NCBI GenBank assembly: GCA_943737045.1
Contig: CALSFV010000072.1
Span: forward strand, 372,001 to 436,000
DNA from: Parapristionchus giblindavisi
Lineage: Eukaryota; Nematoda; Chromadorea; Rhabditida; Diplogasteridae
Direction of reading: 5' to 3'
Length of the DNA: 64,000 nucleotides
This document shows, one piece after another, positions 51,820 to 64,000 of the stretch (position 1 is the stretch's first letter; every line of letters begins with the position of its first letter). The position numbers were made by a program, and so were the translations under genes. Under the pieces are notes generated by a model. That model saw only the letters and a program-made list of their open reading frames with translations. It was not told the DNA's origin and ran no database searches.

Positions 51820-52274
51820 GCTCTCAATGAACTTTCAAATCCACACATGTCATCATTCCATCAAACCATACCCTACCCGACTCTATTCTCGTTGAGGCGG
51901 GAGGAAGTCATCCTTCCTTCAATTTAATCAGTCAATCAAGTAATTATCTACATCCCACTTATTCTATCAATATAAATCATCATCAATACTTCTTGTTCAT
52001 ATTTCAACCAATTACAAGTGTGAAAAATCCATCCCATATCAATCTCCCCCCAATGGCAAGACTCCCATATCTCATGCCATTGTACCTGATTACTTGTACA
52101 TCAATTCTACTCCTGTTCCCTCAATCGCTCTACTTATTCTTATTTATATTTCAGCCTATTTCGAAGGTGAACAATCCGTCCGATGCCGATCTACACGTTA
52201 TAAGAAGACACACGATCTACATCTACATCTACAATAATTCCCTAAGTCCCCAATTCCTCTTGCTAAGCCCGGAG
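51815..52274 (+). repeat. Internal duplicated region, unit B, copy 2
   Basis: Corresponds to 45054-45513 of copy 1; no difference was seen. Confidence 0.88.
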
Positions 52275-52275
52275 T

Positions 52276-52293
52276 GTAGTGACTTGTCACTAC
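52276..52293 (+). other. Perfect 8-bp hairpin at LTR start (type B), copy 2
   Basis: GTAGTGAC-TT-GTCACTAC, with the compensatory pair as in copy 1. Confidence 0.85.
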
Positions 52294-52380
52294 TTTCATT
52301 CATTATTAGCTTATCCTGCAACAATACTATTCAAATTGGTATAAACCAATTACCTATCATTCATATTATTATCTCACTAG

Positions 52381-52388
52381 TATATAAG
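52381..52388 (+). promoter_or_regulatory. Putative TATA box of 3' LTR, copy 2
   Basis: TATATAAG at the conserved LTR position. Confidence 0.55.
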
Positions 52389-52467
52389 ACCATTCCATCG
52401 TCAACCACTTCATCTTATCGGTCCGATCCAGAGAGTCGTCAATCTCGTATTCAGTCCCCCAATATCA

Positions 52468-52543
52468 AGTGGTTAAACCCCACACCCCAATATCAGTGGT
52501 TAAACCCCACACCTCAATCCCTCAAGTGGTTAAACCCCACACC
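52468..52543 (+). repeat. LTR minisatellite, three GGTTAAACC units, copy 2
   Basis: Same three units as at 45707-45782. Confidence 0.88.
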
Positions 52544-52573
52544 AACCAGTACGATCCCCCCAATTGTATTATA

Positions 52574-52579
52574 AATAAA
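52574..52579 (+). terminator. Putative polyadenylation signal, 3' LTR, copy 2
   Basis: AATAAA overlapping the TAA of the LTR-crossing frame. Confidence 0.55.
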
Positions 52580-52694
52580 TATATTTAAATATAATCCTTT
52601 GTATTACACTAAAATTGCACCAAATAAGGGCAAGGGTAGTTCTTCTCCGTTGTATACCATAAGTCAAACAACACTCCCGTCGGAAGTCGTTACA

Positions 52695-52699
52695 TGATC
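52695..52699 (+). repeat. Target-site duplication, right, element copy 2
   Basis: TGATC matching 49612-49616; the same CGATTTAAACTC monomer follows as after copy 1. Confidence 0.9.
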
Positions 52700-52927
52700 A
52701 ACAACGATTTAAACTCGACAAGGTAATACAGTGAATTATTGATTGACCGATACCGAATAAAGATGTTTACGTGTTGTTGTGATCTTTGATCTTCTCTCAG
52801 TACTGTATCGTATTATGATACTGTATTTGTGCTGAAGACGAATATAATGGATTTAATTATATAGTTATTATTTCAGACCGAGTCTTTCGACAAGTATGAG
52901 GTCCTTCACGCATCATATTGATTGATC

Positions 52928-55687
52928 AACAGAGATGTAAACTCGACAAGGTAATACAGTGAATTATTGATTGACCGATACCGAATAAAGATGTTTACGT
53001 GTTGTTGTGATTTTAATCTTTGATCTTCTCTCAGTACTGTATCGTATTATGATACTGTATTTGTGCTGAAGATGAATATAATGGATTTAATTATATAGTT
53101 ATTGTTTCAGACCGAGTCTTTCGACAAGTATGAGGCCCTTTACGCATCATATTGATTGATAAACAACGATGTAAACTCGACAAGGTAATAGAGTGAATTA
53201 TTGATTGACCGATGCCGAATAAAGATGTTTACGTGTTGCTGTGATCTTTGATCTTCTCTCAGTACTGTATCGTATTATGATACTGTATTTGTGCTGAAGA
53301 CGAATATAATGGATTTAATTATATAGTTATTATTTCAGACCGAGTCTTTCGACAAGTATGAGGTCCTTCACGCATCATATTGATTGATCAACAACGATGT
53401 AAACTCGACAAGGTAATACAGTGAATTATTGATTGACCGATGCCGAATAAAGATGTTTACGTGTTGCTGTGATCTTTGATCTTCTCTCAGTACTGTATCG
53501 TATTATGATGATGTATTTGTGCTGAAGACGAATATAATGGATTTAATTATATAGTTATTATTTCAGACCGAGTCTTTCGACAAGTATGAGGTCCTTCACG
53601 CATCATATTGATTGATCAACAGAGATGTAAACTCGACAAGGTAATACAGTGAATTATTGATTGACCGATACCGAATAAAGATGTTTACGTGTTGTTGTGA
53701 TTTTAATCTTTGATCTTCTCTCAGTACTGTATCGTATTATGATACTGTGTTTCTGCTGAAGACGAATATAATGGATTTAATTATATAGTTATTGTTTCAG
53801 ACCGAGTCTTTCGACAAGTATGAGGCCCTTTACGCATCATATTGATTGATCAACAACGATGTAAACTCGACAAGGTAATAGAGTGAATTATTGATTGACC
53901 GATGCCGAATAAAGATGTTTACGTGTTGCTGTGATCTTTGATCTTCTCTCAGTACTGTATCGTATTATGATACTGTATTTGTTCTGAAGACGAATATAAT
54001 GGATTTAATTATATAGTTATTATTTCAGACCGAGTCTTTCGACAAGTATGAGGTCCTTCACGCATCATATTGATTGATCAACAACGATGTAAACTCGACA
54101 AGGTAATACAGTGAATTATTGATTGACCGATGCCGAATAAAGATGTTTACGTGTTGCTGTGATCTTTGATCTTCTCTCAGTACTGTATCGTATTATGATG
54201 ATGTATTTGTGCTGAAGACGAATATAATGGATTTAATTATATAGTTATTATTTCAGACCGAGTCTTTCGACAAGTATGAGGTCCTTCACGCATCATATTG
54301 ATTGATCAACAGAGATGTAAACTCGACAAGGTAATACAGTGAATTATTGATTGACCGATACCGAATAAAGATGTTTACGTGTTGTTGTGATTTTAATCTT
54401 TGATCTTCTCTCAGTACTGTATCGTATTATGATACTGTGTTTCTGCTGAAGACGAATATAATGGATTTAATTATATAGTTATTGTTTCAGACCGAGTCTT
54501 TCGACAAGTATGAGGCCCTTTACGCATCATATTGATTGATCAACAACGATGTAAACTCGACAAGGTAATAGAGTGAATTATTGATTGACCGATGCCGAAT
54601 AAAGATGTTTACGTGTTGCTGTGATCTTTGATCTTCTCTCAGTACTGTATCGTATTATGATACTGTATTTGTGCTGAAGACGAATATAATGGATTTAATT
54701 ATATAGTTATTATTTCAGACCGAGTCTTTCGACAAGTATGAGGTCCTTCACGCATCATATTGATTGATCAACAACGATGTAAACTCGACAAGGTAATACA
54801 GTGAATTATTGATTGACCGATGCCGAATAAAGATGTTTACGTGTTGCTGTGATCTTTGATCTTCTCTCAGTACTGTATCGTATTATGATGATGTATTTGT
54901 GCTGAAGACGAATATAATGGATTTAATTATATAGTTATTGTTTCAGACCGAGTCTTTCGACAAGTATGAGGTCCTTCACGCATCATATTGATTGATCAAC
55001 AGAGATGTAAACTCGACAAGGTAATACAGTGAATTATTGATTGACCGATACCGAATAAAGATGTTTACGTGTTGTTGTGATTTTAATCTTTGATCTTCTC
55101 TCAGTACTGTATCGTATTATGATACTGTATTTGTGCTGAAGATGAATATAATGGATTTAATTATATAGTTATTGTTTCAGACCGAGTCTTTCGACAAGTA
55201 TGAGGTCCTTTACGCATCATATTGATTGATCAACAACGATGTAAACTCGACAAGGTAATAGAGTGAATTATTGATTGACCGATGCCGAATAAAGATGTTT
55301 ACGTGTTGCTGTGATCTTTGATCTTCTCTCAGTACTGTATCGTATTATGATACTGTATTTGTGCTGAAGACGAATATAATGGATTTAATTATATAGTTAT
55401 TATTTCAGACCGAGTCTTTCGACAAGTATGAGGTCCTTCACGCATCATATTGATTGATCAACAACGATGTAAACTCGACAAGGTAATACAGTGAATTATT
55501 GATTGACCGATGCCGAATAAAGATGTTTACGTGTTGCTGTGATCTTTGATCTTCTCTCAGTACTGTATCGTATTATGATGATGTATTTGTGCTGAAGACG
55601 AATATAATGGATTTAATTATATAGTTATTGTTTCAGACCGAGTCTTTCGACAAGTATGAGGTCCTTCACGCATCATATTGATTGATC
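52928..55687 (+). repeat. 690-bp trimer higher-order repeat, four copies
   Basis: AACAGAGATG falls at 52928, 53618, 54308, 54998 and 55688, and TATTATGATGATG at 53501, 54191, 54881 and 55571; every step is 690 bp (228+234+228). Only one such trimer exists to the right of element copy 1 (marker at 46740), so the tandem expansion happened beside copy 2 after the 6.8-kb duplication, or was lost beside copy 1. Confidence 0.88.
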
Positions 55688-56799
55688 AACAGAGATGTAA
55701 ACTCGACAAGGTAATACAGTGAATTATTGATTGACCGATACCGAATAAAGATGTTTACGTGTTGTTGTGATTTTAATCTTTGATCTTCTCTCAGTACTGT
55801 ATCGTATTATGATACTGTATTTGTGCTGAAGATGAATATAATGGATTTAATTATATAGTTATTGTTTCAGACCGAGTCTTTCGACAAGTATGAGGTCCTT
55901 CACGCATCATATTGATTGATCAACAACGATGTAAACTCGACAAGGTAATAGAGTGAATTATTGATTGACCGATACCGAATAAAGATGTTTACGTGTTGTT
56001 GTGATCTTTGATCTTCTCTCATTACTGTATCGTATTATGATACTGTATTTGTGCTGAAGACGAATATAATGGATTTAATTATATAGTTATTGTTTCAGAC
56101 CGAGTCTTTCGACAAGTATGAGGTCCTTCACGCATCATATTGATTGATCAACAAAGATGTAAACTCGACAAGGTAATAGAGTGAATTATTGATTGACCGA
56201 TGCCGAATAAAGATGTTTACGTGTTGCTGTGATCTTTGATCTTCTCTCAGTACTGTATCGTATTATGATACTGTATTTGTGCTGAAGACGAATATAATGG
56301 ATTTAATTATATAGTTATTGTTTCAGACCGAGTCTTTCGACAAGTATGAGGTCCTTCACGCATCATATTGATTGATCAACAACGATGTAAACTCGACAAG
56401 GTAATACAGTGAATTATTGATTGACCGATGCCGAATAAAGATGTTTACGTGTTGCTGTGATCTTTGATCTTCTCTCAGTACTGTATCATATTATGATGCT
56501 GTATTTGTGCTGAAGACGAATATAATGGATTTAATTATATAGTTATTATTTCAGACCGAGTCTTTCGACAAGTATGAGGTCCTTCACGCATCATATTGAT
56601 TGATCAACAGAGATGTAAACTCGACAAGGTAATACAGTGAATTATTGATTGACCGATACCGAATAAAGATGTTTACGTGTTGTTGTGATCTTTGATCTTC
56701 TCTCAGTACTGTATCGTATTATGATACTGTATTTGTGCTGAAGACGAATTTAATGGATTTAATTATATAGTTATTGTTTCAGACCGAGTCTTTCGACAA

Positions 56800-59700
56800 G
56801 TATGAGGTCCTTCACGCATCATATTGATTGATCAACAACGATGTAAACTCGACAAGGTAATAGAGTGAATTATTGATTGACCGATACCGAATAAAGATGT
56901 TTACGTGTTGTTGTGATCTTTGATCTTCTCTCAGTACTGTATCGTATTATGATACTGTATTTGTGCTGAAGACGAATATAATGGATTTAATTATATAGTT
57001 ATTGTTTCAGACCGAGTCTTTCGACAAGTATGAGGTCCTTCACGCATCATATTGATTGATCAACAACGATGTAAACTCGACAAGGTAATAGAGTGAATTA
57101 TTGATTGACCGATGCCGAATAAAGATGTTTACGTGTTGCTGTGATCTTTGATCTTCTCTCAGTACTGTATCGTATTATGATACTGTATTTGTGCTGAAGA
57201 CGAATATAATGGATTTAATTATATAGTTATTGTTTCAGACCGAGTCTTTCGACAAGTATGAGGTCCTTCACGCATCATATTGATTGATCAACAACGATGT
57301 AAACTCGACAAGGTAATAGAGTGAATTATTGATTGACCGATGCCGAATAAAGATGTTTACGTGTTGCTGTGATCTTTGATCTTCTCTCAGTACTGTATCG
57401 TATTATGATACTGTATTTGTGCTGAAGACGAATATAATGGATTTAATTATATAGTTATTATTTCAGACCGAGTCTTTCGACAAGTATGAGGTCCTTCACG
57501 CATCATATTGATTGATCAACAACGATGTAAACTCGACAAGGTAATAGAGTGAATTATTGATTGACCGATGCCGAATAAAGATGTTTACGTGTTGCTGTGA
57601 TCTTTGATCTTCTCTCAGTACTGTATCGTATTATGATACTGTATTTGTGCTGAAGACGAATATAATGGATTTAATTATATAGTTATTATTTCAGACCGAG
57701 TCTTTCGACAAGTATGAGGTCCTTCACGCATCATATTGATTGATCAACAACGATGTAAACTCGACAAGGTAATACAGTGAATTATTGATTGACCGATACC
57801 GAATAAAGATGTTTACGTGTTGTTGTGATCTTTGATCTTCTCTCAGTACTTTATCGTATTATGATACTGTATTTGTGCTGAAGACGAATATAATGGATTT
57901 AATTATATAGTTATTGTTTCAGACCGAGTCTTTCGACAAGTATGAGGTCCTTCACGCATCATATTGATTGATCAACAACGATTTAAACTCGACAAGGTAA
58001 TACAGTGAATTATTGATTGACCGATACCGAATAAAGATGTTTACGTGTTGTTGTGATTTTAATCTTTGATCTTCTCTCAGTACTGTATCGTATTATGATA
58101 CTGTATTTGTGCTGAAGATCAATATAATGGATTTAATTATATAGTTGTTGTTTCAGACCGAGTCTTTCGACAAGTATGAGGTCCTTCACGCATCATATTG
58201 ATTGATCAACAACGATGTAAATTCGACAAGGTAATACAGAGAATTATTGATTGACCGATACCGAATAAAGATGTTTACGTGTTGTTGTGATCTTTGATCT
58301 TCTCTCAGTACTGTATCGTATTATGATACTGTATTTGTGCTGAAGACGAATACAATGGATTTAATTATATAGTTATTGTTTCAGACCGAGTCTTTCGACA
58401 AGTATGAGGTCCTTTACGCATCATATTGATTGATCAACAACGATGTAAACTCGACAAGGTAATAGAGTGAATTATTGATTGACCGATACCGAATAAAGAT
58501 GTTTACGTGTTGTTGTGATCTTTGATCTTCTCTCAGTACTGTATCGTATTATGATACTGTATTTGTGCTGAAGACGAATATAATGGATTTAATTATATAG
58601 TTATTGTTTCAGACCGAGTCTTTCGACAAGTATGAGGTCCTTCACGCATCATATTGATTGATCAACAACGATGTAAACTCGACAAGGTAATAGAGTGAAT
58701 TATTGATTGACCGATGCCGAATAAAGATGTTTACGTGTTGCTGTGATCTTTGATCTTCTCTCAGTACTGTATCGTATTATGATACTGTATTTGTGCTGAA
58801 GACGAATATAATGGATTTAATTATATAGTTATTGTTTCAGACCGAGTCTTTCGACAAGTATGAGGTCCTTCACGCATCATATTGATTGATCAACAACGAT
58901 GTAAACTCGACAAGGTAATAGAGTGAATTATTGATTGACCGATGCCGAATAAAGATGTTTACGTGTTGCTGTGATCTTTGATCTTCTCTCAGTACTGTAT
59001 CGTATTATGATACTGTATTTGTGCTGAAGACGAATATAATGGATTTAATTATATAGTTATTATTTCAGACCGAGTCTTTCGACAAGTATGAGGTCCTTCA
59101 CGCATCATATTGATTGATCAACAACGATGTAAACTCGACAAGGTAATAGAGTGAATTATTGATTGACCGATGCCGAATAAAGATGTTTACGTGTTGCTGT
59201 GATCTTTGATCTTCTCTCAGTACTGTATCGTATTATGATACTGTATTTGTGCTGAAGACGAATATAATGGATTTAATTATATAGTTATTATTTCAGACCG
59301 AGTCTTTCGACAAGTATGAGGTCCTTCACGCATCATATTGATTGATCAACAACGATGTAAACTCGACAAGGTAATACAGTGAATTATTGATTGACCGATA
59401 CCGAATAAAGATGTTTACGTGTTGTTGTGATCTTTGATCTTCTCTCAGTACTTTATCGTATTATGATACTGTATTTGTGCTGAAGACGAATATAATGGAT
59501 TTAATTATATAGTTATTGTTTCAGACCGAGTCTTTCGACAAGTATGAGGTCCTTTACGCATCATATTGATTGATCAACAACGATGTAAACTCGACAAGGT
59601 AATACAGTGAATTATTGATTGACCGATACCGAATAAAGATGTTTACGTGTTGTTGTGATTTTAATCTTTGATCTTCTCTCAGTACTGTATCGTATTATGA

Positions 59701-62700
59701 TACTGTATTTGTGCTGAAGATCAATATAATGGATTTAATTATATAGTTGTTGTTTCAGACCGAGTCTTTCGACAAGTATGAGGTCCTTCACGCATCATAT
59801 TGATTGATCAACAACGATGTAAATTCGACAAGGTAATACAGAGAATTATTGATTGACCGATACCGAATAAAGATGTTTACGTGTTGTTGTGATCTTTGAT
59901 CTTCTCTCAGTACTGTATCGTATTATGATACTGTATTTGTGCTGAAGACGAATACAATGGATTTAATTATATAGTTATTGTTTCAGACCGAGTCTTTCGA
60001 CAAGTATGAGGTCCTTTACGCATCATATTGATTGATCAACAACGATGTAAACTCGACAAGGTAATAGAGTGAATTATTGATTGACCGATACCGAATAAAG
60101 ATGTTTACGTGTTGTTGTGATCTTTGATCTTCTCTCAGTACTGTATCGTATTATGATACTGTATTTGTGCTGAAGACGAATATAATGGATTTAATTATAT
60201 AGTTATTGTTTCAGACCGAGTCTTTCGACTAGTATGAGGTCCTTCACGCATCATATTGATTGATCAACAACGATTTAAACTCGACAAGGTAATACAGTGA
60301 ATTATTGATTGACCGATACCGAATAAAGATGTTTACGTGTTGTTGTGATCTTTGATCTTCTCTCAGTACTGTATCGTATTATGATACTGTATTTGTGCTG
60401 AAGACGAATATAATGGATTTAATTATATAGTTATTGTTTCAGACCGAGTCTTTCGACAAGTATGAGGTCCTTTACGCATCATATTGATTGATCAACAACG
60501 ATGTAAACTCGACAAGGTAATATAGTGAATTATTGATTGACCGATGCCGAATAAAGATGTTTACGTGTTGCTGTGATCTTTGATCTTCTCTCAGTACTGT
60601 ATCGTATTATCATACTGTATTTGTGCTGAAGACGAATATAATGGATTTAATTATATAGTTATTATTTCAGACCGAGTCTTTCGACAAGTATGAGGTCCTT
60701 CACGCATCATATTGATTGATCAACAACGATGTAAACTCGACAAGGTAATACAGTGAATTATTGATTGACCGATACCGAATAAAGATGTTTACGTGTTGTT
60801 GTGATCTTTGATCTTCTCTCAGTACTTTATCGTATTATGATACTGTATTTGTGCTGAAGACGAATATAATGGATTTAATTATATAGTTATTGTTTCAGAC
60901 CGAGTCTTTCGACAAGTATGAGGTCCTTCACGCATCATATTGATTGATCAACAACGATTTAAACTCGACAAGGTAATACAGTGAATTATTGATTGACCGA
61001 TACCGAATAAAGATGTTTACGTGTTGTTGTGATTTTAATCTTTGATCTTCTCTCAGTACTGTATCGTATTATGATACTGTATTTGTGCTGAAGATCAATA
61101 TAATGGATTTAATTATATAGTTGTTGTTTCAGACCGAGTCTTTCGACAAGTATGAGGTCCTTCACGCATCATATTGATTGATCAACAACGATGTAAATTC
61201 GACAAGGTAATACAGAGAATTATTGATTGACCGATACCGAATAAAGATGTTTACGTGTTGTTGTGATCTTTGATCTTCTCTCAGTACTGTATCGTATTAT
61301 GATACTGTATTTGTGCTGAAGACGAATACAATGGATTTAATTATATAGTTATTGTTTCAGACCGAGTCTTTCGACAAGTATGAGGTCCTTTACGCATCAT
61401 ATTGATTGATCAACAACGATGTAAACTCGACAAGGTAATAGAGTGAATTATTGATTGACCGATACCGAATAAAGATGTTTACGTGTTGTTGTGATCTTTG
61501 ATCTTCTCTCAGTACTGTATCGTATTATGATACTGTATTTGTGCTGAAGACGAATATAATGGATTTAATTATATAGTTATTGTTTCAGACCGAGTCTTTC
61601 GACTAGTATGAGGTCCTTCACGCATCATATTGATTGATCAACAACGATTTAAACTCGACAAGGTAATACAGTGAATTATTGATTGACCGATACCGAATAA
61701 AGATGTTTACGTGTTGTTGTGATCTTTGATCTTCTCTCAGTACTGTATCGTATTATGATACTGTATTTGTGCTGAAGACGAATATAATGGATTTAATTAT
61801 ATAGTTATTGTTTCAGACCGAGTCTTTCGACAAGTATGAGGTCCTTTACGCATCATATTGATTGATCAACAACGATGTAAACTCGACAAGGTAATAGAGT
61901 GAATTATTGATTGACCGATGCCGAATAAAGATGTTTACGTGTTGTTGTGATCTTTGATCTTCTCTCAGTACTTTATCGTATTATGATACTGTATTTGTGC
62001 TGAAGACGAATATAATGGATTTAATTATATAGTTATTGTTTCAGACCGAGTCTTTCGACAAGTATGAGGTCCTTCACGCATCATATTGATTGATCAACAA
62101 CGATTTAAACTCGACAAGGTAATACAGTGAATTATTGATTGACCGATACCGAATAAAGATGTTTACGTGTTGTTGTGATCTTTGATCTTCTCTCAGTACT
62201 TTATCGTATTATGATACTGTATTTGTGCTGAAGACGAATATAATGGATTTAATTATATAGTTATTGTTTCAGACCGAGTCTTTCGACAAGTATGAGGTCC
62301 TTCACGCATCATATTGATTGATCAACAACGATTTAAACTCGACAAGGTAATACAGTGAATTATTGATTGACCGATACCGAATAAAGATGTTTACGTGTTG
62401 TTGTGATTTTAATCTTTGATCTTCTCTCAGTACTGTATCGTATTATGATACTGTATTTGTGCTGAAGATCAATATAATGGATTTAATTATATAGTTGTTG
62501 TTTCAGACCGAGTCTTTCGACAAGTATGAGGTCCTTCACGCATCATATTGATTGATCAACAACGATGTAAATTCGACAAGGTAATACAGAGAATTATTGA
62601 TTGACCGATACCGAATAAAGATGTTTACGTGTTGTTGTGATCTTTGATCTTCTCTCAGTACTGTATCGTATTATGATACTGTATTTGTGCTGAAGACGAA

Positions 62701-64000
62701 TACAATGGATTTAATTATATAGTTATTGTTTCAGACCGAGTCTTTCGACTAGTATGAGGTCCTTCACGCATCATATTGATTGATCAACAACGATTTAAAC
62801 TCGACAAGGTAATACAGTGAATTATTGATTGACCGATACCGAATAAAGATGTTTACGTGTTGTTGTGATCTTTGATCTTCTCTCAGTACTGTATCGTATT
62901 ATGATACTGTATTTGTGCTGAAGACGAATATAATGGATTTAATTATATAGTTATTGTTTCAGACCGAGTCTTTCGACAAGTATGAGGTCCTTTACGCATC
63001 ATATTGATTGATCAACAACGATGTAAACTCGACAAGGTAATAGAGTGAATTATTGATTGACCGATGCCGAATAAAGATGTTTACGTGTTGTTGTGATCTT
63101 TGATCTTCTCTCAGTACTTTATCGTATTATGATACTGTATTTGTGCTGAAGACGAATATAATGGATTTAATTATATAGTTATTGTTTCAGACCGAGTCTT
63201 TCGACAAGTATGAGGTCCTTCACGCATCATATTGATTGATCAACAACGATTTAAACTCGACAAGGTAATACAGTGAATTATTGATTGACCGATACCGAAT
63301 AAAGATGTTTACGTGTTGTTGTGATTTTAATCTTTGATCTTCTCTCAGTACTGTATCGTATTATGATACTGTATTTGTGCTGAAGATCAATATAATGGAT
63401 TTAATTATATAGTTGTTGTTTCAGACCGAGTCTTTCGACAAGTATGAGGTCCTTCACGCATCATATTGATTGATCAACAACGATGTAAATTCGACAAGGT
63501 AATACAGAGAATTATTGATTGACCGATACCGAATAAAGATGTTTACGTGTTGTTGTGATCTTTGATCTTCTCTCAGTACTGTATCGTATTATTATACTGT
63601 ATTTGTGCTGAAGACCAATACAATGGATTTAATTATATAGTTATTGTTTCAGACCGAGTCTTTCGACAAGTATGAGGTCCTTTACGCATCATATTGATTG
63701 ATCAACAACGATGTAAATTCGACAAGGTAATACAGAGAATTATTGATTGACCGATACCGAATAAAGATGTTTACGTGTTGTTGTGATCTTTGATCTTCTC
63801 TCAGTACTGTATCGTATTATGATACTGTATTTGTGCTGAAGACGAATACAATGGATTTAATTATATAGTTATTGTTTCAGACCGAGTCTTTCGACTAGTA
63901 TGAGGTCCTTCACGCATCATATTGATTGATCAACAACGATTTAAACTCGACAAGGTAATACAGTGAATTATTGATTGACCGATACCGAATAAAGATGTTT
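56800..64000 (+). repeat. 6/7-monomer HOR at the right end
   Basis: GCTGAAGATCAATATAATGG (followed by AGTTGTTGTTTCAG) falls at 58111, 59713, 61087, 62461 and 63379. The steps are 1602, 1374, 1374 and 918 bp, which are seven, six, six and four monomers. Companion markers are CAGTACTTTATCG, GACGAATACAATGG, CGACTAGTATGAGG and CGATTTAAACTC. The 918-bp step is a shortened unit, and the HOR continues past the window edge. Confidence 0.82.

Larger units (their letters stand above)
51820..52574 (+). pseudogene. Broken second copy of the protein's C-terminal part, copy 2
   Basis: Same remnant as at 45059: in-register continuation after the junction stop, a frameshift before GTTGAGGCGG, then an open frame through the 3' LTR to the TAA at 52572-52574. 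Confidence 0.55.
49617..52694 (+). mobile_element. LTR retroelement, copy 2 (duplicate of copy 1)
   Basis: A 3078-bp element with the same chimeric order as copy 1. Differences seen by eye: one fewer 27-bp minisatellite unit in the 5' LTR, C instead of A at 49747 (42959 in copy 1), and C instead of T at 50280 (43519 in copy 1). Because private satellite variants are shared on both sides, it arose by duplication of the locus, not by a second insertion. Confidence 0.92.
52275..52694 (+). repeat. 3' LTR (type B), copy 2
   Basis: 420 bp, TGTAGTGAC to GTCGTTACA, apparently identical to the 3' LTR of copy 1 and clearly different from the type-A LTRs. Confidence 0.92.
52700..64000 (+). repeat. Satellite array, right block
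   Basis: About 49 monomers of the same 228/234-bp satellite, same orientation, cut by the window end. The first 0.9 kb matches the right flank of element copy 1. GATCTTTGATC (228-bp) monomers are commoner here than further left. Embedded HORs are listed separately. There is no gene. Confidence 0.97.

Noticed and set aside
49617..52694. Copy 2 as an independent second insertion
   Set aside because: Private satellite variants are shared on both flanks and the elements are almost identical, so locus duplication explains it better.
1..64000. CENP-B box in the monomer (TTCG in CTTTCGACAAGTATGAGG)
   Set aside because: Only the TTCG half fits; the required downstream A and CGGG are absent on both strands.
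1..64000. Bacterial promoter reading of TTGACC ... TATAAT in each monomer
   Set aside because: Spacing is far greater than 17 bp, and the context is a eukaryotic satellite; the similarity is chance in AT-rich DNA.

Overview
The window is eukaryotic repetitive DNA. About 57.8 kb of the 64 kb is one head-to-tail satellite array, always in the same orientation, of roughly 250 AT-rich monomers of mainly 228 or 234 bp. It runs off both ends of the window. Two near-identical copies of a 3.1-kb LTR retroelement interrupt it. No rRNA, tRNA, host gene, CRISPR array or bacterial-type gene was seen. The host cannot be named from sequence alone. A satellite array this long, an LTR element with a 5-bp target duplication, a first-ATG start in a CACCATGA context and AATAAA signals fit a fungus, plant, protist or animal. 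A centromeric, subtelomeric or other heterochromatic position is plausible but unproven.

Layout: 1-42828 satellite; 42829-45933 element copy 1; 45934-49616 satellite; 49617-52694 element copy 2; 52695-64000 satellite. The satellite is organised into successive higher-order repeat (HOR) domains whose periods are whole numbers of monomers: about 1.84 kb (8-mer), mixed 3/4-mers, 2082 bp (9-mer), about 2334 bp (10-mer), 4/5-mers, a 690-bp trimer and a 1374-bp 6-mer. Private variants shared between distant monomers allow this to be read directly.

The element has TG...CA LTRs, a perfect TGATC target-site duplication, a TGG primer-binding-type sequence right after the 5' LTR, TATA and AATAAA signals in each LTR, and one 539-codon reading frame. 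No protease, reverse transcriptase, RNase H or integrase motif is visible, so it is probably non-autonomous. Its architecture is unusual. The 5' LTR (type A) and the 3' LTR (type B) differ by about 14% over their first 114 bp. A 110-bp fragment of a type-A LTR sits inside the element, followed by a second, diverged copy of the 3' internal region. It therefore looks like a chimera of two subfamilies, joined at a TATA microhomology inside the LTR's own TATA box. The reading frame enters the LTR sequence, and in the type-B part an open frame continues to a stop overlapping the AATAAA.

The two elements share private satellite variants on both sides. They are copies of one insertion that was later duplicated with its surrounding satellite as a unit of about 6.8 kb. 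All identity and length statements come from reading by eye.
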